Positions 1 to 7,093 of a stretch of 57,988 nt of DNA are shown here, piece after piece. The position numbers and the translations under genes are program-made. Location: contig CAZCHK010000009.1 of NCBI GenBank assembly GCA_964498605.1, positions 1 to 57,988 on the forward strand. Direction: 5' to 3'. Source of the stretch: JBGQAS01 sp964498605. Lineage in GTDB: Bacteria; Chloroflexota; Anaerolineae; Anaerolineales; Anaerolineaceae. The notes under the pieces were generated by a model. The model ran no database searches. It was not told the DNA's origin and saw nothing but the letters and a program-made list of their open reading frames with translations. The stretch's first letter is position 1; every line of letters begins with the position of its first letter.

Positions 1-53
1 GACCGGTTCACTTTTCAAGTTAACAGCAGTTCACTTTTCAACTTTTCCTAACA
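1..53. mobile_element. Terminal end of an IS21-like insertion sequence (partial)
   Basis: Two copies of gttcacttttcaa lie at 6-18 and 29-41, followed by acttttcctaaca ending in CA at 52-53. Read from the other strand the end begins TGTTAGGAAAAG and continues with repeated TTGAAAAGTGAAC. Terminal TG/CA and multiple internal repeats near the tip are the known layout of IS21-family ends. No transposase is visible because the element continues off the left edge. The family is inferred from this end alone. Confidence 0.55.
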
Positions 54-76
54 TATGCAATTCCGACACACATGCG

Positions 77-655
77 TCAATCCTTCAGCTCGCCATTGTC
101 CAGCATGGCCAGTATTTTCTCCAGATAGGTTTTATCCCGCCCAGGCAGTTCGGGGTTGATTCTGGATGCTTCCTCGAAGAAATAACGCCGACCGCGGCCT
201 TTTTTCTGCCCGGCCTCCGTGTGCATGTCCAGTGCGTAGTCGGGAATGACGGGAGAGGCGGATCCGTTTTCGATCGCGTGGATGATCCAATTGACCATCT
301 CATCGCTGGAGCGGTCCTTGTCGCACTGACAGAGATAGCGTACCGCATGAATGGCGTAGAGTTTGCGCTCACCCACGGAACGGTCGCAGGCTTTGGTCAT
401 CTCAAACAGCGAATGAACAAGAACAGGCGCCGCTTTGTCGCCAAAACCGATATCCTCAACCGAAATCACCTGGAGACGATGCCAGAGGTAATCTTCCATG
501 GCCGGACTGGTGAGGATCATTTCATATGCGAGCAGGGCGGCGTTCTCCGTGTTTCCACGCCGGATTTCCTTTTGCAGGGCTGAGATGACGTGATCTGCAG
601 GAAACCCGTGACACGTCCGAACATCCACCCACGGGTCGCGATTCAAATGAGACAT
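77..655 (-). CDS. RarA/MgsA C-terminal-domain-like protein without an AAA+ ATPase domain
   Basis: This 192-residue protein resembles the helical C-terminal part of the replication-associated recombination ATPase RarA (MgsA). It has the run LAYEMILTSPAMEDYLWHRL, then a VISVEDIGFGD segment like the 'VEDIGLADP' stretch of RarA, and a late GRGRRYFFEEASRINPE segment. The Walker-type ATPase part is absent, so it is a stand-alone domain, perhaps a DNA-repair or clamp-loader accessory. It is the last gene of the minus-strand operon that begins at rbsK, 11 nt after the M20 hydrolase, with a ttggagg ribosome site overlapping the end of that gene. Similarity is recognised by motif only. The IS-like end lies 23 nt beyond its stop codon. 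Confidence 0.6.
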   Translation of the reverse strand: MSHLNRDPWVDVRTCHGFPADHVISALQKEIRRGNTENAALLAYEMILTSPAMEDYLWHRLQVISVEDIGFGDKAAPVLVHSLFEMTKACDRSVGERKLYAIHAVRYLCQCDKDRSSDEMVNWIIHAIENGSASPVIPDYALDMHTEAGQKKGRGRRYFFEEASRINPELPGRDKTYLEKILAMLDNGELKD

Positions 656-666
656 AATACCTCCAA

Positions 667-1896
667 TTAGTAATTATATAAGAATTCTGAGATAATGCCG
701 CAGTACATCGCAACTGTACCTGGCAGGCTTTCAATACTGACCCATTCATCCGCAGCGTGTGGATTTCCGCCGGCAGGACCGAAACCCGGCAGTATGGGTA
801 TGCCTGCCCCGATGAACATGTAGCCCTCGTTGCCCGGCCCGGCACCGACGGCTTTCCAGCGCACCCCCGTGATCCTTTCGGTGTACTCCTGGGCGAGAAC
901 AGCCAGCGGGTGAGATGGGGTAATGCTTGCCCCGGGAATGCGGGTTTTGATCTCAACGCTGAATGAATTGGCAGGGCGTTTTGACCTCACACCGCGCAGT
1001 ACTTCATCGACTTCATGCAGCACCGCCTCGGCATCCTGCCCGGGCATGAGCCGAATATCGACCAGAGCCGTCGCGAAGTCCGGCACGATGCTTTCATACA
1101 CTCCCCCGCGAATGATCGTACCGGGCGTGATTGTACAGCCCAGGTTTTCAAAACCCGGCTCCGCGATCGTGCCGATGTGCAGTTCTTCCAGCCCGAGAAT
1201 CACGTCCGCCAGCGCGGTGACCGCATTGGCACCGTGCTCTTTTTTATGCCACGCCTCCAATCCGGCATGAATGGATTCACCCCTGGCCGTGATCTCCAGC
1301 CGCAGCAAACCGCGGTGACCGATGCAGACCACGTCACTGGTGTAGGCGTAGATGGCTCCCTTCACGCCGGTAAAGCATCCCTTTTGGAGCAGGTATTTCG
1401 CTCCCAGGTCGCTGTGCGCACCGGACTCCTCGTCGGCCACTCCGGCAAGAACCACCCGGTGCTTGCGGGAATCCAGCAGCCCCATGTCACGCAGCGCGAC
1501 CAGCGTGTACATGCCGCAGGCGATTCCAGCCTTGTTGTCCGCCGCGCCTCTCCCGTAGAGCATCCCGTTTGCCACATCCGCGCCAAAAGGGGGATGATGC
1601 CAGTTCTCAAGCGTGCCCTCGGAGACGGTATCCACGTGAGCGATGATGGCGAATCCCGCCTCGCCGTTTCCGTACTGAACCAGCGCGTTGGGCCTGGCTG
1701 GATCAACAGCCGGGGTGGAGTGATCCAGCCCTACGTTGACCGCTTCGGCGATGATTCGCCTCACGACGTTGCTTTCAGGGTCGCGGCGGTTGACCGAAGG
1801 GATGCGCACCAGGTCACGCAGGAAATCCAGCATGGGCTGCCGGTACTGGTTCACATTCCTCAGAAGAGCATCTCGATGCGGGGTCTTTGGGTTCAT
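667..1896 (-). CDS. M20-family metallohydrolase (ArgE/DapE/carboxypeptidase G2 type)
   Basis: A 409-residue dinuclear-zinc amidohydrolase or peptidase. Ligand motifs are in family order: AHVDTVSEG (His, Asp), GRGAADNKAG (bridging Asp), DEESGAHSD (Glu-Glu), a later VDIRLMPG, and C-terminal NPHAADEWV (His). It may remove an acyl or amino-acid group from a small substrate; the substrate cannot be read from sequence. The start at 1896 was chosen because its ATG overlaps the TGA of the preceding nucleoside hydrolase (ATGA), implying translational coupling; an upstream in-frame extension lacks family similarity. M20 proteins also occur in purine and selenium-linked clusters (YgeY type), but nothing here proves that subtype. 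Confidence 0.85.
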   Translation of the reverse strand: MNPKTPHRDALLRNVNQYRQPMLDFLRDLVRIPSVNRRDPESNVVRRIIAEAVNVGLDHSTPAVDPARPNALVQYGNGEAGFAIIAHVDTVSEGTLENWHHPPFGADVANGMLYGRGAADNKAGIACGMYTLVALRDMGLLDSRKHRVVLAGVADEESGAHSDLGAKYLLQKGCFTGVKGAIYAYTSDVVCIGHRGLLRLEITARGESIHAGLEAWHKKEHGANAVTALADVILGLEELHIGTIAEPGFENLGCTITPGTIIRGGVYESIVPDFATALVDIRLMPGQDAEAVLHEVDEVLRGVRSKRPANSFSVEIKTRIPGASITPSHPLAVLAQEYTERITGVRWKAVGAGPGNEGYMFIGAGIPILPGFGPAGGNPHAADEWVSIESLPGTVAMYCGIISEFLYNY

Positions 1897-2816
1897 GTGA
1901 GGGCGTTGGTTATCAGATCGATAAAGCGGGCGTGGTTGACATCCAGGATCAGGTTGGCGTTGGGGGCATTTTGTGTCAGGCCCATCCAATCCACGGAAGA
2001 TTGCCCCCGAGGTCCCTGCAGCTCGACTGCAACATGATGGTTTTCCGCGCGGGTGACGATCTCCGGTTCGATCGCGGCAGCAACAGCCAGCCCATCCGGG
2101 GCAAACAGGCCGACCTGCCCGCCCAGGCGATCATGGATGAAACTCATGATGATCTGGTTGATGTCGTGGAAGAACCTGGCTTTGGGGGTGTTCAGCGCAA
2201 AGAATTTTTGCAGATGGTCGGCATTGAACATGTAGGACAGCGTGGTCTCCCATGACAGGATGGTGGTCATCGGCCAGGCTTCAATGGTGATGTGCGCGGC
2301 TTCGGGGTCGGCGAAGAAATTAAACTCCGCCGTGATATTTCCAGCATTGCCCATCGCGCGGATCGCTCCGCCCATGACAATCAGCTCTTTGAACTTGGAG
2401 GGCAGCGCCGGATCAAGGCGCACAGCGTGGGCGATATTGGTCAAAGGTCCAATCCCCACAAGCGTCAGCTCGCCGGGATTCTCACTTGCCAGGCGGATCA
2501 AAGCGTGGACGGCATGCTCAGATTGCGGAACTCGGGCTGAAGCTGGAACGCCGCAGTCTCCCAGCCCATCCTGTCCGTGGACGTAGGAGGCGTACTCGGC
2601 AGGATTGACGATGGGTCGGCTGCACCCGCGGTAGACCGGAACATCCGCTTGCGCGATATCCAGTATCTTCAAGGCGTTCGCGGTAGTTTTATCAACATCC
2701 ACATTCCCATTCACCGTGGTGATCGCTTCCACTTTCGCGTTCGGATGCGCCAGCGCCAAAAGAATCGCAGCCGCATCATCCACACCGGGATCCGTATCAA
2801 TGATCAGTCTTTTCAT
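1893..2816 (-). CDS. Inosine/uridine-preferring nucleoside hydrolase
   Basis: A 307-residue IunH-family enzyme that hydrolyses ribonucleosides to base plus ribose. The N-terminal calcium site DTDPGVDDA lies directly after the start, followed by the TTVNGN segment, the GPLTNIA motif and the family's VMGGA stretch. The size matches cytosolic bacterial nucleoside hydrolases of about 310 residues, with no signal peptide. The start at 2816 has the site aggaaaagg upstream and sits inside the end of the preceding deaminase gene (20-nt overlap). Ribose released here could be phosphorylated by the ribokinase of the same operon. Base preference cannot be decided. Confidence 0.9.
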   Translation of the reverse strand: MKRLIIDTDPGVDDAAAILLALAHPNAKVEAITTVNGNVDVDKTTANALKILDIAQADVPVYRGCSRPIVNPAEYASYVHGQDGLGDCGVPASARVPQSEHAVHALIRLASENPGELTLVGIGPLTNIAHAVRLDPALPSKFKELIVMGGAIRAMGNAGNITAEFNFFADPEAAHITIEAWPMTTILSWETTLSYMFNADHLQKFFALNTPKARFFHDINQIIMSFIHDRLGGQVGLFAPDGLAVAAAIEPEIVTRAENHHVAVELQGPRGQSSVDWMGLTQNAPNANLILDVNHARFIDLITNALT

Positions 2817-4152
2817 TCTTTCTGTCCCTTTTCCTGATTTTGTCCACCAGCCGATCATGCTGAAGTTCAAGGCTTTCCCGCTCGGCGATATGATCCAGCG
2901 TGCGATACTGGTCATCACGATACAGCCATTGACCGTTTACCATCACATCCCGCACATGCTGCCCGGTGACGGAATACACCAGGGAGGTGTAGAGGTCCTG
3001 CCCGCCAAAGGGCGACCAGCCAATCTCGTCCATGTCAAGGCTGATCAGGTCCGCTTGCTTACCGGCTTCAAGAGAACCGATCTCTTTGTCCAGCCCGAGC
3101 GCGCGCGCGCCGTTGATGGTTGCCATGTCCAGAATGGCACGTGTGGGGATGGCGGCCGGATCATGGGTGAGAAGCGCGAAACATTTGCCAATGAGTGACA
3201 TCTCCTTGAACATATCGTAGGAGTTGTTGTTGGTGACATTATCCGTTCCCAGCGCCACATTCACTCCCGCCTTGATCAACTCGGGCAGGGGGGATAACCC
3301 CGCGGCATTGCGCATCCCGGAGGAGGGTGCCATCACGACCGTGAAAGGTTTCCCCGCGACCAGCTTCAGGTCTTCCTGGCGGATGGTGATGCTGTGCGCG
3401 GCCAGTACCGGGTGTTCCAGGAACCCCATCTCGGCCAGCTGCTTGAGGGCGGAATGACCGTAATGTTCGAAGCAGTAATCGTCCTCCTCGGTCCCGGTCC
3501 CAAAATGCGTGTGAAACCCTGTGTGGTGTTCACCCGCGAGCTGAAGCTCCATCTGCATGGCGATTTCGCTGTTATCCACGAAAAAGGCGTGAGGACCCAC
3601 CCAGCCGGTGAGCAGAGCATCATGCCGCAGCGTGTCGAGAAATGAAGAAGCGGCAGCCAGTTCCCGGGAACGGGCTGCTTCGTCACCCAGCTCGACAATC
3701 CCGTACGCCAGGCTGGCGCGCATTCCGCTCCGGTGGACTTCCGGGAAGACCCTGTCCATCCAGAAATACTGGTCTGCAAAACAGGTTGTGCCTGTGCGGA
3801 TCATCTCCGCGCAGGAAACAGCCACCGCGGGAGGAAGCATGTCTCGCTCCAGGTCAAATTCAAGCACCCGGATGGTGTTGAACCATCCATCCAGCGTGAA
3901 AAGCGTGTGACCCTCCACGTGACCGCGGAAAAGGCTCATGGGCGTATGCGTGTGTGCGTTGATCAGGCCGGGCATCACCAGGTGATGCTCCAACTCGATG
4001 GTTTGATCGAATTTGCGGGTTGCGTCCAGGCGCTTCTGTTCACCGACCTCAAGGATGCGGCCTGATTCGACGATCAGGTAGCCAGGACGCAGAATGGTAT
4101 CCTTTTCATCCAGGGTGACGACAGCGCGGGCTTTGATCAGCGTGGTGCTCAT
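2797..4152 (-). CDS. Amidohydrolase, 5-methylthioadenosine/S-adenosylhomocysteine deaminase type (TrzA/AtzF/MtaD group)
   Basis: A 451-residue metal-dependent deaminase. It shows the N-terminal beta-sandwich strand, then PGLINAHTHTPMS with metal-binding His near residues 67 and 69, RTGTTCFADQY, the third-His strand GFHTHFG, HSITIRQEDL (His), and ALGTDN (catalytic Asp). The group deaminates adenosine analogues such as MTA and SAH, or guanine and s-triazines. In a nucleoside-salvage operon a nucleoside or nucleobase substrate is the best guess. Its ATG overlaps the rbsK stop (ATGA), so the two are probably co-translated. SsnA-like roles are possible. Confidence 0.85.
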   Translation of the reverse strand: MSTTLIKARAVVTLDEKDTILRPGYLIVESGRILEVGEQKRLDATRKFDQTIELEHHLVMPGLINAHTHTPMSLFRGHVEGHTLFTLDGWFNTIRVLEFDLERDMLPPAVAVSCAEMIRTGTTCFADQYFWMDRVFPEVHRSGMRASLAYGIVELGDEAARSRELAAASSFLDTLRHDALLTGWVGPHAFFVDNSEIAMQMELQLAGEHHTGFHTHFGTGTEEDDYCFEHYGHSALKQLAEMGFLEHPVLAAHSITIRQEDLKLVAGKPFTVVMAPSSGMRNAAGLSPLPELIKAGVNVALGTDNVTNNNSYDMFKEMSLIGKCFALLTHDPAAIPTRAILDMATINGARALGLDKEIGSLEAGKQADLISLDMDEIGWSPFGGQDLYTSLVYSVTGQHVRDVMVNGQWLYRDDQYRTLDHIAERESLELQHDRLVDKIRKRDRKNEKTDH

Positions 4153-5066
4153 GACTGTTCCTCGAGCAACTGCAGGAGCTCCTCGCGGTAGGGCATGGCA
4201 GGCATGGCGCCTTTGCGCGTGGTGGCCAGCGCTCCGGCTGCTGCGCCCCAACGGACAGCTTCAGAGACAGGCCGCCCTTCCGACAGCGCGACTGCCAGGG
4301 CACCGTTGAAGGCATCACCGGCAGCGACGGTATCGATCGCGGCGACTTTGAACGGCATTTGAAACCCGCTGCCTTCCGGTCCTTGAAAATAGGCTCCCTG
4401 CGCGCCTAATTTGATGATCGCGGTTCTGACGCCTTTTTCCCTGAACAGGCGAGCTGCTTTTTCCGCGTCACTGGTGTTCTTCGGTCGGAATCCGACCAGG
4501 GTTTCAGTTTCCACTTCATTGGGCGTGATGAAATCCATGTGCTGGAAAGCGATCTCCGGCAGCAGTGAGGCAGGCGCGGGATCGAAGATCACCGTGACTC
4601 CCATTTCCTGGGCGATTCTGATCACCTCTAAAACGGGATCGAGGTTGGTTTCAAGCTGCACCATGAGAACTTTCGCGCCTTCAAGCGCCTGACGGGTTTT
4701 CGCGACATCACTTTCATCCAGCGCGAGGTTCGCGCCGGAAACGATGATGATGCTGTTCTCCGCTTCTTCGTCCACGCTGATGACAGCCAATCCAGTTTTG
4801 TGATTTTCATCCAGCCGCACCTGGCTCACATCGACGTTCTGCTCAGACACGATCCTGAGCACCTCAGGACCGAAGCTGTCGCTGCCGACGCGGCCGATAA
4901 AAACGACACTTGCGCCCAGGCGGGCTGCCGCGACAGCCTGGTTGTTGCCCTTGCCGCCGGGGACGGTGATAAAAGAACTGCCACGCAGAGTTTCCCCTGG
5001 GCGTGGCAGCCTCGGTACGTAGGTTGTGAGATCCATATTGATGCTTCCAAAGACAACGATCTTCAT
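4149..5066 (-). CDS. rbsK: Ribokinase
   Basis: A 305-residue PfkB-family sugar kinase. It begins MKIVVFGSINMDL, has the substrate motif VPGGKGNNQAVAAARLG, the ATP region with TPNEVETETL and KLGAQGAY, and the C-terminal anion hole and catalytic Asp in AAGDAFNGALA. It phosphorylates D-ribose to ribose-5-phosphate, which fits an operon carrying a nucleoside hydrolase. It is the first gene of the five-gene minus-strand operon; an aagga-type ribosome site precedes 5066 and a TATAAT hexamer lies about 50 nt upstream. Confidence 0.92.
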   Translation of the reverse strand: MKIVVFGSINMDLTTYVPRLPRPGETLRGSSFITVPGGKGNNQAVAAARLGASVVFIGRVGSDSFGPEVLRIVSEQNVDVSQVRLDENHKTGLAVISVDEEAENSIIIVSGANLALDESDVAKTRQALEGAKVLMVQLETNLDPVLEVIRIAQEMGVTVIFDPAPASLLPEIAFQHMDFITPNEVETETLVGFRPKNTSDAEKAARLFREKGVRTAIIKLGAQGAYFQGPEGSGFQMPFKVAAIDTVAAGDAFNGALAVALSEGRPVSEAVRWGAAAGALATTRKGAMPAMPYREELLQLLEEQS

Positions 5067-5115
5067 GGGTAGTCCTTTTCTGGAATCAATGAATGTTAAT
5101 TTATGGAGTGTCTGA

Positions 5116-5121
5116 ATTATA
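5116..5121 (-). promoter_or_regulatory. -10 hexamer of the rbsK operon
   Basis: A perfect TATAAT on the minus strand, 49 nt before the rbsK start. No convincing -35 box was seen. It faces away from the plus-strand TATAAT at 5149-5154, so the 124-nt gap holds divergent promoters. Confidence 0.5.
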
Positions 5122-5148
5122 CACGGGCATTCCGAGTTGTTGTATTGA

Positions 5149-5154
5149 TATAAT
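5149..5154 (+). promoter_or_regulatory. -10 hexamer of the uridine phosphorylase gene
   Basis: TATAAT on the plus strand, 36 nt before the ATG at 5191, leaving room for a short leader with the ribosome site caggagg. The -35 element is weak. The two divergent -10 boxes are 27 nt apart, so one regulator could control both units. Confidence 0.5.
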
Positions 5155-5190
5155 ACTGACTGAGAATACTTCAATCAGGAGGCAGTTTCG

Positions 5191-5913
5191 ATGGAATGGC
5201 ACATCAAGTGTGATCCTAAAGAGATCAACCGCTACGTGTTTTGCCCGGGAGACCAGCAGCGCGCCAGGAAGATCGCGACCATGTTCGATGAACACCACCT
5301 GGTCACAGAATCCAGGGGCTATGTCGTTTTATCCGGTACGTATCAGGGCATACCCATGACCGCCTGCGGCACGGGGATGGGCGGACCGGCAGTGGCGATC
5401 GGGATCGAGGAGCTGGCTCATATGGGTGCGGATACCTTTATCCGGGTGGGATCGTGCGGCGTTTTCCAGGAAGGGCAGAAATCTGGCTCCGTCTGCATCG
5501 CCACCGGCACCGTGCGCATGGGCGGAACAGCCAATGCCTATTTACCCCCCATTTTTCCAGCGGTGCCCACGTTTTCCGTTCTGCGAGCACTGGTAGAGGC
5601 GGGTGAGGAACTGAAGATCCCGACCTGGGTGGGAATCGGCAGCGCCGGTGACGCCTTCTACGCGCCGCGCAGACCAGAAGACCGGGCAGCCATGCGCGAC
5701 GCCGGGCTCGTTTTTGCCGAGATGGAAAGTGACACGCTGTTCATCGTTGGGCAGGTCCGCCACTGGCGCACCGGAGCCATTTTTACATCCGATGGCACAC
5801 CCGAGGAGACCAAGCCTGATGCGGGCGAGGAAGCGTACCAGCAGGGACAGATCGATACCATCCGGATCGCTTTGAGGGCGATGGAAAAAATCGCAAGCAC
5901 TGACAAGAAATAA
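5191..5913 (+). CDS. Uridine phosphorylase / nucleoside phosphorylase family protein
   Basis: A 240-residue NP-I family enzyme that splits nucleosides with phosphate to base and ribose-1-phosphate. Visible motifs are the early FCPGDQQRA (phosphate loop), ACGTGMGGPAVAIGIEEL, the central RVGSCGVFQ, and EMESDTLFIVG, the E-M-E ribose-binding signature. Length is normal for Udp/PNP hexameric enzymes. It is divergent from the ribokinase operon and ends at a strong hairpin terminator. Uridine preference over purine nucleosides is inferred from overall resemblance. Confidence 0.87.
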   Translation: MEWHIKCDPKEINRYVFCPGDQQRARKIATMFDEHHLVTESRGYVVLSGTYQGIPMTACGTGMGGPAVAIGIEELAHMGADTFIRVGSCGVFQEGQKSGSVCIATGTVRMGGTANAYLPPIFPAVPTFSVLRALVEAGEELKIPTWVGIGSAGDAFYAPRRPEDRAAMRDAGLVFAEMESDTLFIVGQVRHWRTGAIFTSDGTPEETKPDAGEEAYQQGQIDTIRIALRAMEKIASTDKK

Positions 5914-5928
5914 GACTGTGAAACTTGA

Positions 5929-5955
5929 CCCGCTGCACTACGCAGCGGGTTTTTT
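5929..5955 (+). terminator. Rho-independent terminator of the uridine phosphorylase gene
   Basis: An 8-bp stem cccgctgc/gcagcggg with loop actac, followed by six T. The loop contains the stop codon of the convergent ABC permease gene (5938-5940 on the minus strand), so the terminator is embedded in that gene's 3' end. Confidence 0.85.
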
Positions 5956-6987
5956 CTGCGCTGCAGCTTTTTCTTTTGGGTGACGGGTGAAAATGGACCG
6001 GATGCTCTTCAAACCATAGTAGCGGTTTGTCGCCGCGAAGAGCAGGATCAACGCGATCAGCGTTCCTCCCAGCTCACGCGGGATGCCTGAGTGGATTTGC
6101 AGGCCAATCAAAGCGCCGGTGCGCAGCCCGCCCAGCAGGAAGGCGAAAATGATGATCCCCAGGGGATTCAAATGCCCCGCGAAGGCAACGATCAGGCCGT
6201 CAAAGTCAGACACGGCGGAGAAAGTGGAAACCACGTGATACTGCACGCCGAGAACCTCGATGGCTCCCGCGAGCCCTGCCAGGGCGCCGCTGATCAAGAC
6301 CGCGCGAAGCACGGGGGTGTGGCGGGAAATGCCGGCAAACAGCGCGAAACGAGGTTCCTGAGCGGCATTGCGGATCTCCATGCCGCGCTTCATGCGCCAG
6401 AAGTACAGGAAAACAAAAAGCGCGGCCGCCAGAGCGATGATGAATCCGGCGTTAAGCTTTGTGCTCCGGATCATCGGGAGCAGCCTGGCGGATGGTCTGA
6501 CAGCCCCGGAGCGAAAAATCCCCGCGGCAAACCCCGCCAGGGCGTTGAAGAGAAAGGTGGTGATGATCTCGTTGACGCCGAGGAATGTCTTGAGTAATCC
6601 CGGGATGAATGCCCACAGCGCTCCTATCAGGCACGCGAACGCCATGGCAAGAGCGGGATGAAGAATGGGGGGCAGTGAAAAACGACTGGCCAACCAACCG
6701 GCGGCGGACGCCCCAAGGATCATCTGCCCGATCTGGCCGATCGAGAAAAAACCAGCTTTGATAGATACAGCAGCAGCAAGTCCGCTCAGGATCAGGGGCG
6801 TGGCGAACTGCATTGCCGTGACAACCGCGCACTGCCCTTCAAGAGCTTTACAGGAAAAGCCGGATTTCAACAGCGAAGCATACGCGGCAATGGGATCCTC
6901 GCCGCTGGCCAGGATCAGTACCGCACCCGCAAGAAGTGCCAGGAAGACGGGTAAGAAAAGGAAAAAAAGGCGCTTGATCGTTTTCAT
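5938..6987 (-). CDS. ABC transporter permease, nucleoside/simple-sugar (BPD_transp_2) type
   Basis: A 349-residue polytopic inner-membrane protein. An N-terminal hydrophobic helix is followed by the conserved region with PLILSGLAAAVSIKAGFFSIG, then the cytoplasmic loop FLGVNEIITTFLFNALAG, which contacts the ATPase in this family. This type works with a BmpA lipoprotein, a double-domain ATPase and a second permease to import nucleosides. None of these partners is adjacent, so it is an orphan subunit here. The last residues are Lys/Ala-rich and encoded through the opposing gene's terminator. The start at 6987 was chosen as the Met just before the first hydrophobic helix. Confidence 0.85.
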   Translation of the reverse strand: MKTIKRLFFLFLPVFLALLAGAVLILASGEDPIAAYASLLKSGFSCKALEGQCAVVTAMQFATPLILSGLAAAVSIKAGFFSIGQIGQMILGASAAGWLASRFSLPPILHPALAMAFACLIGALWAFIPGLLKTFLGVNEIITTFLFNALAGFAAGIFRSGAVRPSARLLPMIRSTKLNAGFIIALAAALFVFLYFWRMKRGMEIRNAAQEPRFALFAGISRHTPVLRAVLISGALAGLAGAIEVLGVQYHVVSTFSAVSDFDGLIVAFAGHLNPLGIIIFAFLLGGLRTGALIGLQIHSGIPRELGGTLIALILLFAATNRYYGLKSIRSIFTRHPKEKAAAQKKPAA

Positions 6988-7093
6988 GGAGCACACAGAT
7001 GATACCCCAAGTTGGCATTTTTTCACAAAAGCTCATCTTTTTTGTTCATACTGCAATACAATCAATACGGAAGAACAAGGAGGATTCAGCAGC

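Noticed and set aside
221..583. Plus-strand reading opposite the RarA-C-like gene
   Set aside because: A shadow of the real minus-strand gene; no start signal or similarity.
667..1896. M20 protein as the selenium-metabolism hydrolase YgeY
   Set aside because: Tempting because of Sec genes in the window, but only general M20 motifs are visible and the neighbours are nucleoside genes.
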